Assembly (NCBI GenBank): GCA_046756985.1
Contig: JBHHXG010000041.1
Location: 1 to 14,951 of the forward strand
Direction: 5' to 3'
DNA length: 14,951 nucleotides
Origin: JBHHXG01 sp046756985
GTDB lineage: Bacteria; Pseudomonadota; Zetaproteobacteria; Mariprofundales; Mariprofundaceae
A model generated the notes under the pieces. It worked only from the letters and a program-made list of their open reading frames with translations, did not search any database and was not told the origin of the DNA. This document shows positions 1 to 5,397 of this stretch, in pieces. Position numbers and translations under genes: made by a program. How positions within the stretch are numbered: the first letter of the stretch is position 1; every line of letters starts with the position of its first letter.

Positions 1-151
1 AACCAAAATCTGTAATCACGCGTACCAGCGCATTGACCTGATTTTTCTTGCGCACTGTGCCGACTTCAAGAAAGGCAAAGCCGGCATGCATGGCCAGTAC
101 CATGGCCGCACCCATTGTTAAAAAGAAAACGTCAAAGCCTGAAGTGTTCAT
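1..151 (-). CDS. amt: Ammonium transporter, second copy (N-terminal part, runs off the window)
   Basis: Fifty codons are visible, starting at the ATG at 151 behind a GGGAGG Shine-Dalgarno (161-166). The N-terminal helix contains MHAGFAFLEVGTVRKKNQVN, the TM1-TM2 signature of Amt/Mep/Rh channels that pass ammonium across the inner membrane. The sequence differs clearly from the full-length Amt at 731-2008 (MLEAGLVRSKN at the equivalent place), so this is a different Amt subtype, not a recent copy of it. It lies 26 bases after glnK on the same strand, the usual glnK-amt pairing, in which GlnK blocks the channel when nitrogen is plentiful. The rest of the gene lies outside the window, so the pore histidines cannot be checked. 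Confidence 0.9.
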   Translation of the reverse strand, partial: MNTSGFDVFFLTMGAAMVLAMHAGFAFLEVGTVRKKNQVNALVRVITDFG

Positions 152-177
152 TTAATTAAACCTCCCATAATTTGTTC

Positions 178-522
178 TTATTGTGATAATGCTTCTTCGT
201 TTTCTTCACCGGTCCGGATGCGCACAACACGCTCAACATCGGACACGAATATCTTGCCATCACCGACCTTGTCTGTACGGGCGGCAGCAATAATAGCCTC
301 CACCACTCCATCGGCCTGATCAGCCTGGACAACGACCGAGATTTTAGTTTTGGGTATGAAGTCCACCACATACTCGGCGCCACGATACAATTCGGTATGC
401 CCTTTCTGGCGACCATGGCCGCGTACTTCCGTGACCGTCAGGCCCGAAATGCCAATATCTGCCAGTGCGTCTTTGACGTCATCCAGCTTGAATGGCTTGA
501 TGATGGCTCTAATCATTTTCAT
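178..522 (-). CDS. glnK: P-II nitrogen regulatory protein GlnK (copy paired with the edge amt)
   Basis: This 114-aa protein is a full-length P-II signal protein. It shows the T-loop with the uridylylation tyrosine Y51 (RGAEY), R47 that in GlnK plugs the Amt pore, the nucleotide-binding GDGKIFV motif (87-93) and the C-terminal R101/R103. P-II trimers bind ATP/ADP and 2-oxoglutarate and control ammonium channels and nitrogen enzymes. The start has a strong AGGAGG site just upstream. It is 102/114 identical to the GlnK at 2035-2379; differences include V52 (N52 in the other), residues 59-66 after the T-loop, and the tail 107-114. It is separated from the upstream amt by a terminator, so it probably has its own promoter. 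Named glnK from linkage to amt; glnB is possible by sequence alone. Confidence 0.95.
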   Translation of the reverse strand: MKMIRAIIKPFKLDDVKDALADIGISGLTVTEVRGHGRQKGHTELYRGAEYVVDFIPKTKISVVVQADQADGVVEAIIAAARTDKVGDGKIFVSDVERVVRIRTGEENEEALSQ

Positions 523-555
523 TGTATTTTCTCCTCCTGGTTACTTTTTGCTTTT

Positions 556-600
556 CGGTGAAAGCATGCGGCACACCCTGTTACTGCGCTAGTATACGCA
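556..600 (-). promoter_or_regulatory. Candidate promoter for the second glnK-amt module
   Basis: Two weak candidates lie between the terminator of the first module and the second glnK. GGGTGTGCCGCATGCT (578 to 563, minus strand) has the sigma-54 GG-N10-GC spacing but matches only about 7 of 12 consensus positions. A TATACT hexamer (596 to 591) could be a sigma-70 -10 box, but no good -35 box is visible. A promoter is expected here because the preceding unit ends in a strong terminator; which of the two is used cannot be decided from the sequence. Confidence 0.3.
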
Positions 601-631
601 GGTAAACAAAAGTAATTCATTCAATCTCCTA

Positions 632-669
632 GAAATAAAAAAGTAGGAGGCAGGCTTTCACCTGCCTCC
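632..669 (-). terminator. Rho-independent terminator after amt
   Basis: On the minus strand a perfect 9-bp stem GGAGGCAGG / CCTGCCTCC with a 6-base loop is followed by TAC and a T-rich run (TTTTTTATTTCT). It lies about 60 bases after the amt stop codon and closes the OM protein-glnK-amt unit, separating it from the second glnK-amt module. Confidence 0.88.
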
Positions 670-730
670 CGTCTCATCCGTGGAATGCAAAGATTTTGGA
701 TGGGTGTGCCTTTGCTTCCCACATCAGATC

Positions 731-2008
731 TTACTTACCGGATCCGGCGGCACCAGTGAACTCCGGATAGGCCTCCAGTCCGCACTCGCCAACATCCAGA
801 CCCTCGTATTCCTCTTCCTCGGATACGCGGATGCCAACAACCGACTTGACGACAAGCCAGACAACAAAGCTGGTGATAAACACCCAGGCGAAAATCACGC
901 CGATTCCCAGCAATTGCGCATACAGTGTTGCGTCCGGGTTGGACAGACATACCGCCAGCAGGCCCCAGATACCAACCACGCCATGCACGGAAATCGCACC
1001 CACCGGATCATCAATCTTGAATTTGCGGTCCATGGTTACGATGGATGCAACCACAAGCGCGCCACCGATGGCGCCGATCAACGTGGCCAGCTCAGGCGAC
1101 GGAGTCAGCGGTTCGGCCGTAATAGACACCAGCCCAGCCAGTGCGCCATTCAGCGCCATTGTCAGATCGCCCTTGCCGAACCACAGACGGGCCAGAACCA
1201 GTGCAGCAATCGCGCCACCGGCAGCAGCCATATTCGTGTTCACAAACACCATGGCAACGGCATTGGCCTCACCAACGTCGGATACCTTTAGTTCGGAACC
1301 GCCATTAAAGCCGAACCAGCCCAGCCACAGAATGAATGTGCCTAGCGTTGCCAGCGGCAGGTTGGCGCCCGGAATAGCATTAACCGAACCATCCTTGCCA
1401 TATTTACCCTTGCGTGCTCCAAGCAGAATCACACCAGCCAGAGCAGCCGCAGCACCGGTCATGTGCACCACACCGGAACCGGCAAAGTCAAGGAAACCAG
1501 CCTGATCAAGGAAACCGCCGCCCCACTTCCAGTAGCCCTGCATGGGATAGATGAAGCCGGTCAGCACAATAGCAAAAGCAAAGAAGGCCCACAGCTTCAT
1601 GCGCTCGGCAACAGCGCCAGATACGATGGACATGGCAGTGGCCACAAATACGACCTGGAAGAAGAAGTCCGAAAGATTCGAGTAATACGGCGCATCTTCA
1701 CCGCCAGCCAGTACTGCTGCAGCCTCATTATCTGCACCCAGGCCAAAACTGATGCCCGGCCAGATGGCGCTGATGCCATCCCCCGGATACATAATGTTGT
1801 AGCCCACTATCATGTACATCACACAGGCAATCGAATACAGAATGATATTCTTGGTTAGAATCTCAGCTGTATTCTTGGAGCGGACGAGACCGGCCTCAAG
1901 CATCGAGAAGCCTGCCGCCATCCACATAACGAATGCGCCCATCACCAGAAAGTAGAAGGTATCAAGCGCGTATTTGGTTTGTAGGATATCTCCTGCAACT
2001 TGTTCCAT
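731..2008 (-). CDS. amtB: Ammonium transporter Amt/AmtB
   Basis: A 425-aa inner-membrane channel for ammonium of the Amt/Mep/Rh family. Visible hallmarks are the TM1 signature around GFSMLEAGLVRSKN (33-46), the twin pore histidines H182 (GVVHMTG) and H342 (ISVHGVVG), the GWFGFNGGSEL segment (230-240), and a cytoplasmic tail EYEGLDVGECGLEAYPEF (400-417) of the type that couples subunits and meets GlnK. The tail carries ECG where EHG is usual. About eleven membrane segments can be traced. The ATG is preceded by AAGGAGT. It follows glnK by 26 bases and is followed by a terminator. Expected to be induced under nitrogen limitation through the sigma-54 promoter at 3354-3369. Confidence 0.96.
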   Translation of the reverse strand: MEQVAGDILQTKYALDTFYFLVMGAFVMWMAAGFSMLEAGLVRSKNTAEILTKNIILYSIACVMYMIVGYNIMYPGDGISAIWPGISFGLGADNEAAAVLAGGEDAPYYSNLSDFFFQVVFVATAMSIVSGAVAERMKLWAFFAFAIVLTGFIYPMQGYWKWGGGFLDQAGFLDFAGSGVVHMTGAAAALAGVILLGARKGKYGKDGSVNAIPGANLPLATLGTFILWLGWFGFNGGSELKVSDVGEANAVAMVFVNTNMAAAGGAIAALVLARLWFGKGDLTMALNGALAGLVSITAEPLTPSPELATLIGAIGGALVVASIVTMDRKFKIDDPVGAISVHGVVGIWGLLAVCLSNPDATLYAQLLGIGVIFAWVFITSFVVWLVVKSVVGIRVSEEEEYEGLDVGECGLEAYPEFTGAAGSGK

Positions 2009-2034
2009 TTTATAACTCCTTATTTATAAATGTC

Positions 2035-2379
2035 TTAACTGCTGAGTGCTTCGGCGTCTGTTTCGCCGGTGCGGATACGCACAACCCGTTCGACATCGGA
2101 TACAAAGATCTTTCCGTCACCGACCTTGTCCGTGCGGGCGGCACTGATGATCGCCTCTACGACGGCATCCGCCTGATCGGCTGGAACCACGGTGGAGATT
2201 TCCGCCTTTGGAATGAAATCCACGTTGTATTCGGCGCCACGATACAGTTCGGTATGCCCTTTCTGGCGGCCATGGCCGCGTACTTCCGCGACCGTCAGGC
2301 CGGAGATGCCAATATCTGCCAGTGCATCTTTGACATCATCCAGCTTGAACGGCTTGATGATGGCTCTGATCATTTTCAT
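2035..2379 (-). CDS. glnK: P-II nitrogen regulatory protein GlnK (copy paired with full-length amtB)
   Basis: A 114-aa P-II protein with Y51 in RGAEY, pore-plugging R47, GDGKIFV (87-93) and R101/R103, so all residues needed for uridylylation, ligand binding and Amt blockage are present. An AAGGAGG site precedes the ATG. Position 85 is Lys (RTDKVGDG), as in ordinary proteobacterial P-II proteins. The gene lies between the outer-membrane protein gene and amtB on the same strand with no visible promoter of its own in the 96-base gap, so it is probably read from the sigma-54 promoter upstream of the outer-membrane gene. Twelve residues differ from the second copy at 178-522. Confidence 0.95.
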   Translation of the reverse strand: MKMIRAIIKPFKLDDVKDALADIGISGLTVAEVRGHGRQKGHTELYRGAEYNVDFIPKAEISTVVPADQADAVVEAIISAARTDKVGDGKIFVSDVERVVRIRTGETDAEALSS

Positions 2380-2427
2380 AATTACTTCCTCCTTAGAATT
2401 GAATAAGTCGTTTTAAGTCTTGGGAAA

Positions 2428-2450
2428 GGGGGCGGCCTATCACCGCCCCC
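2428..2450 (-). terminator. GC-rich stem-loop between OM protein gene and glnK
   Basis: A perfect 8-bp stem GGGGGCGG / CCGCCCCC with a 7-base loop. On the minus strand it lies 26 bases after the outer-membrane protein stop and is followed only by TTTCCC, a poor U-tract. It may be a leaky terminator or an mRNA-stabilising hairpin that lowers glnK-amtB expression relative to the first gene. On the plus strand it could act as a weak barrier, but no plus-strand gene ends here. Confidence 0.55.
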
Positions 2451-2475
2451 GACTTCTTTCTGCTCTGCGAATCGT

Positions 2476-3294
2476 TTAGAAGGCCACATTCACACCGAAG
2501 ACAACGTTGTTATCCGACACAGTGTTATAGATGTAACGCTTGCCATCGCCCGGTGCCTTTGACGCGACAGGAATATAAAGGTTTAGCGATGGTGTAATGG
2601 TCAGGCTGCTGACTTCAAAGTCCTTGCTGATGCCGACCGTAACGAGACTGGCTCCATCCTCAAACTGGCCTGCTGCTTTATCGGCAGCGCGGGTCGGGTC
2701 TGAGTCATAAAAAACAAAGGAGACCGTCGCACCCAGATCGACGTCCTTAACAGCTGTACTCAATCCCAGATCAATCCAGATGTCCCCTGTTTCATTCAGG
2801 TTATTGACGGTTTTACTGGAATCAGCAACCGTGTAATAGACAGCGACCGATGGCGAAATAGATGCGTCATATGAAAGCCCGGCATATACCTCAAGAAAGT
2901 TTGCTGTCGAATCCCGAAGGTACGTGTAATAGATGGTGCCGACAGAAACCCCGAAGTCGCCGAAGGAATGGGAATAGTCTAATGTCCAGTCGAACTCGAT
3001 GGCATCCTGACCGGCAAACTGCGGCGCCGGCGACGCAAATGTGTTAGAAAACCATACAGAGGCCGAGAAATCGCCAACACCAACACCCATGTCGCCTTGT
3101 ACTGCCGCCTTGTTTACATTTTGCGGAGCACCACGCCAGATATATTGATTATACACTCCAATGTCGCCCGTAAGTTCAAAACCGAACGGTTGATGTTTTC
3201 CCGCATGCTCATATTGCTCTTGGGACAATGCCGAAGTAGACAGGCCTGCTATGCTTAACACTCCTATTACAAGCAAAGTAAAAATTTTCTTCAT
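2476..3294 (-). CDS. Exported outer-membrane beta-barrel-like protein linked to glnK-amt (TIGR02001/gcw_chp-like)
   Basis: A 272-aa protein with a Sec signal peptide (MKKIFTLLVIGVLSIAGLST..., cleavage probably after ALS near residue 24) and alternating hydrophobic strands ending in a terminal Phe (FGVNVAF), the signature of outer-membrane barrels. YNQYIWRGAPQN near the N-terminus resembles the start of the uncharacterised proteobacterial TIGR02001 family; this assignment is from memory and not searched. The ATG has AGGAGT six bases upstream. It is the first gene after a consensus sigma-54 promoter and precedes glnK-amtB, so it is probably made under nitrogen limitation. A role as an outer-membrane pore for ammonium or small nitrogen compounds is inference. 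Confidence 0.8.
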   Translation of the reverse strand: MKKIFTLLVIGVLSIAGLSTSALSQEQYEHAGKHQPFGFELTGDIGVYNQYIWRGAPQNVNKAAVQGDMGVGVGDFSASVWFSNTFASPAPQFAGQDAIEFDWTLDYSHSFGDFGVSVGTIYYTYLRDSTANFLEVYAGLSYDASISPSVAVYYTVADSSKTVNNLNETGDIWIDLGLSTAVKDVDLGATVSFVFYDSDPTRAADKAAGQFEDGASLVTVGISKDFEVSSLTITPSLNLYIPVASKAPGDGKRYIYNTVSDNNVVFGVNVAF

Positions 3295-3353
3295 TTGATC
3301 ACTCCTTGTTTAACATGTGGCCTTGTTGGCCATTCAATATGCTCAAGTCATTT

Positions 3354-3369
3354 AGCAAGGACCGTGCCA
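3354..3369 (-). promoter_or_regulatory. Sigma-54 (RpoN) -24/-12 promoter
   Basis: Read on the minus strand this is TGGCACGGTCCTTGCT, matching the RpoN consensus TGGCACGN4TTGCW at every specified position. Transcription would start near 3343, giving a leader of about 49 bases before the outer-membrane protein ATG. RpoN promoters need an enhancer-binding activator; for glnK-amt genes this is normally NtrC, so nitrogen-limitation control is expected. Confidence 0.9.
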
Positions 3370-3433
3370 AAGTGTATTTTGTTAAATATAGCCACATTTT
3401 CCCGGCCACCACTCTGTTAATGCCTAATTTTTG

Positions 3434-3458
3434 TGCATATGTGATTAATAATTATGCA
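3434..3458. promoter_or_regulatory. Inverted repeat in the divergent intergenic region, possible activator site
   Basis: TGCATA and TATGCA form 6-bp arms separated by 13 bases. The centre is about 100 bases upstream of the predicted sigma-54 start site, a usual distance for an NtrC-type enhancer. The arms do not match the classical NtrC half-site well, so this is only a positional candidate. Confidence 0.25.
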
Positions 3459-3477
3459 TACGTCATTTTCACCTAAG

Positions 3478-3507
3478 TTGTGCCATCACAAATTGCGCTG
3501 CTATGAT
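3478..3507 (+). promoter_or_regulatory. Candidate sigma-70 promoter and overlapping palindrome for the membrane protein-argB operon
   Basis: A TATGAT -10 box (3502-3507) lies 18 bases after TTGTGC (3478-3483, a weak -35). The -35 overlaps a perfect inverted repeat TTGTG-CCAT-CACAA (3478-3491), which could be an operator. Transcription would start near 3514, about 25 bases before the first ATG. Confidence 0.4.
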
Positions 3508-3538
3508 GTCGCCGAAATAAACTTAATTGAGGGAGATG

Positions 3539-4054
3539 ATGAATATTCAATTTGAGCTTGCGCCATGGGGCGTCTTTTTTGCCGGCATGATGTATGTCAT
3601 TGGCAACGGTGTATGGGCCAACCACATTGTCCGGAAAAAAATATGGCTGGGCTGGCTACTGTGGAGCATTTGCGCCCTGCTGATGCTCGTTGTTGCCGCT
3701 GTATTTGAGTCGCGCCTTGGTCCGCAGGGCGGCGGTATCCTTGATCATTTGACCAAAGTGGATGTAGAAAATCACTGGATCGCTATTACGCTGTTTGCAC
3801 TGCTCTCCTTTCCGGGGGCAGCCTCAGTACTGTTCCGGCAGACAGTTGCCTGGACACGGATGGCCATTCTGACACCGGCGTTGATTGTATTTATTCCGGT
3901 TGGCCGGCAGCTGAATAATCCGAATGACAGTTATCTGATTCTGAGTATCGGGGTTGCTTTGGCAGTATGCGGCCTCACATGGCTATGGCTTTCGCTGCTG
4001 GATTGCGACCCGGAGCCAAGAAGGAATGTCTCCACAAAGGAAGCGAACCTATGA
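3539..4054 (+). CDS. Unrecognised inner-membrane protein with about five helices, upstream of argB
   Basis: A 171-aa hydrophobic protein I do not recognise. Probable membrane helices lie at about 10-27, 36-55, 80-98, 108-122 and 132-154, with a polar stretch 56-79 (including GPQGGG) between helices 2 and 3 and a charged C-terminal tail. The ATG at 3539 is preferred to 3536 or the TTG at 3527 because GAGG (3529-3532) sits six bases before it; the upstream candidates would overlap the ribosome site. Its stop overlaps the argB start (ATGA at 4051-4054), so the two are translationally coupled. A link to arginine or nitrogen metabolism is suggested only by position. Confidence 0.78.
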   Translation: MNIQFELAPWGVFFAGMMYVIGNGVWANHIVRKKIWLGWLLWSICALLMLVVAAVFESRLGPQGGGILDHLTKVDVENHWIAITLFALLSFPGAASVLFRQTVAWTRMAILTPALIVFIPVGRQLNNPNDSYLILSIGVALAVCGLTWLWLSLLDCDPEPRRNVSTKEANL

Positions 4055-4938
4055 AGAATGCCCAGTCACGCGCGCATACACTGATTGAGGCCCTGCCCTA
4101 TCTGCAACGCTTTGCTGACCAGACCGTTGTCATCAAATATGGCGGCAATGCGATGGTGGAAGAAGAGCTGAAAGAAGGTTTTGCGACCGATATCACGCTA
4201 CTTAAACAGGTCGGCATCAATCCGCTTGTCGTGCATGGCGGTGGTCCGCAGATTGGTAAGGTTCTGGAACAGTTCGGCAAGGACAGCGAGTTCGTGCACG
4301 GCATGCGGGTCACGGATCGCGAAACGATGGACATCGTCGAAATGGTGCTGGTCGGAAATGTAAACAAGGAAATCGTCGCCAACATCAACAAGGCTGGCGG
4401 CAAGGCCGTGGGTCTGTCCGGCAAGGATGGCGGCCTGATCTGTGCAAGAAAACTCGAAATCAGACGTGATGCTCCGGAGCTGCATGTTCCGGAAATTATT
4501 GATCTGGGCCATGTTGGCGAGGTGCATCAAATCAATACCCAGATCCTGAGTGTGATGGAAAGCGACCGCTTCATACCGGTCATCGCCCCTGTGGGCTATG
4601 ACAAGACCGAGGGCCAGAGCTACAACATCAATGCCGATCTCGTCGCTGGCAGCATTGCCAAGGCGTTGGGTGCTGCCAAGCTGATTTTGCTTACCGACGT
4701 GCCAGGCGTGCTTGATGCGGACAAACAGTTATGCTCCCGGCTTTCATCGGATGAGGCGCAACAGTGGATTGACAAGGAAACCATCTCCGGCGGCATGATC
4801 CCGAAGGTGGGCTGTTGTATCGATGCCGTCGGACATGGTGTCAGTCAGGCGCATATCATTGATGGACGGATTCCGCACGCGCTGCTGCTGGAGATCTTTA
4901 CCGATGAAGGCATCGGCACCGTATTCGCTGCCAAGTAG
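4051..4938 (+). CDS. argB: Acetylglutamate kinase
   Basis: A 295-aa N-acetyl-L-glutamate kinase, which phosphorylates N-acetylglutamate in the second step of arginine synthesis in the cytoplasm. Visible motifs are KYGGNAM (29-35), VVHGGGPQIG (60-69), the GKDGG segment (124-128), NINADLVAGSIA (192-203) and SGGMIPKV (246-253), the last typical of the ATP site. The N-terminal extension of about 22 residues before the first strand is the helix found in hexameric, arginine-inhibited enzymes, absent from the 258-aa E. coli type, so feedback inhibition by arginine is likely. The start at 4051 has AAAGGAAG at 4036-4043; longer in-frame starts would lie inside the preceding gene. A terminator follows. 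Confidence 0.97.
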   Translation: MKNAQSRAHTLIEALPYLQRFADQTVVIKYGGNAMVEEELKEGFATDITLLKQVGINPLVVHGGGPQIGKVLEQFGKDSEFVHGMRVTDRETMDIVEMVLVGNVNKEIVANINKAGGKAVGLSGKDGGLICARKLEIRRDAPELHVPEIIDLGHVGEVHQINTQILSVMESDRFIPVIAPVGYDKTEGQSYNINADLVAGSIAKALGAAKLILLTDVPGVLDADKQLCSRLSSDEAQQWIDKETISGGMIPKVGCCIDAVGHGVSQAHIIDGRIPHALLLEIFTDEGIGTVFAAK

Positions 4939-4955
4939 CACCGGTAGCAACCTGC

Positions 4956-4977
4956 GGCCGCTGCGCGCGGCCTTTTT
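4956..4977 (+). terminator. Rho-independent terminator after argB
   Basis: A 6-bp GC stem GGCCGC / GCGGCC with a 5-base loop is followed directly by TTTTT (4973-4977). It begins 17 bases after the argB stop and separates this operon from the arsR-led one. Confidence 0.85.
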
Positions 4978-4985
4978 CCCGGTTC

Positions 4986-5018
4986 TTAATATTAGTAATT
5001 GATTATATTATAATTGAT
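4986..5018 (+). promoter_or_regulatory. Promoter and AT-rich operator of the arsR-led operon
   Basis: TTAATA (4986-4991) and a perfect TATAAT (5009-5014) are separated by 17 bases, a good sigma-70 promoter. The -10 lies inside a palindrome ATTATA-T-TATAAT (5002-5014), and AATTGAT is repeated directly at 4997-5003 and 5012-5018. An AT-rich palindrome over the -10 box just before an arsR gene is the expected place for autorepression. Transcription would begin near 5021, leaving about 12 bases of leader and no clear Shine-Dalgarno for arsR. Confidence 0.7.
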
Positions 5019-5032
5019 GTTATCATTCGCCC

Positions 5033-5344
5033 ATGCAACAGATTCCCGAGGAGAAAATCCAGGCTGCGACTCAGGGACTTCGCGCCATCGCGCATGAATT
5101 GCGCCTGGCTGTTCTCTGTCATCTGATGGATGGGCCGATGTGCGTGCATGAGCTGGTGAGCCTGACCGGAGCGTCCCAGTCCAACCTGTCACAACATCTT
5201 TCAAAAATGCGCATGATGGGACTCTTGGTCAATGAAAAACGCGGTCAGGAAGTGTATTACCGTCTGGCTGATCCCGCCTATGGCGATCTTGTTCATGCAC
5301 TGCAACGTATTTATTGCCCGGAGCTGTGTGCGGCAGACGGCTGA
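5033..5344 (+). CDS. ArsR/SmtB-family transcriptional repressor, candidate sulfide sensor
   Basis: A 103-aa winged-helix repressor. The recognition helix lies in TGASQSNLSQHLSKMR (45-60) and the wing in EKRGQEVYYRL (68-78), both typical of ArsR proteins. It has Cys at 29 and 37 near helix 2-3, and C95 and C99 in the last helix (YCPELC). A Cys just before the HTH paired with one in the last helix is the arrangement used by the persulfide-sensing members BigR, SqrR and YgaV; no classical metal-site motif ELCVCDL is present. It heads an operon that includes sqr and a DUF2892 gene, and YgaV controls a DUF2892-rhodanese gene in E. coli, so a sulfide-responsive role is likely but inferred. Confidence 0.9.
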   Translation: MQQIPEEKIQAATQGLRAIAHELRLAVLCHLMDGPMCVHELVSLTGASQSNLSQHLSKMRMMGLLVNEKRGQEVYYRLADPAYGDLVHALQRIYCPELCAADG

Positions 5345-5359
5345 CTTTTTTTGGCCTAT

Positions 5360-5381
5360 TTTATTAGTTTATTAGAATATT
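5360..5381 (+). repeat. Tandem TTTATTAG repeat, possible second operator
   Basis: Two exact, abutting copies of TTTATTAG (5360-5367, 5368-5375) are followed by AATATT in the 53-base gap before the RND gene. The ATTAG core also occurs in the arsR promoter (4991-4995), so this could be a second ArsR-family binding site inside the operon. No convincing -10/-35 pair is visible here. Confidence 0.4.
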
Positions 5382-5397
5382 TGATTGGAGTGATATA

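Noticed and set aside
701..716. Plus-strand TGGGTGTGCCTTTGCT resembles a sigma-54 site.
   Set aside because: It matches about 8 of 12 positions, lacks the CACG part, and points antisense into amt with no gene to serve.
680..1291. Long plus-strand reading frame of about 200 codons opposite amt.
   Set aside because: It is the shadow of the amt coding frame; its protein is low-complexity with no fold signature, and there is no ribosome site.
2035..4938. P-II control of acetylglutamate kinase, as in cyanobacteria, suggested by glnK and argB lying close together.
   Set aside because: Both P-II proteins have Lys at position 85 (RTDKVGDG), while the cyanobacterial complex relies on Glu there. The genes are also in divergent units. 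Arginine feedback through the N-terminal helix is the simpler reading.
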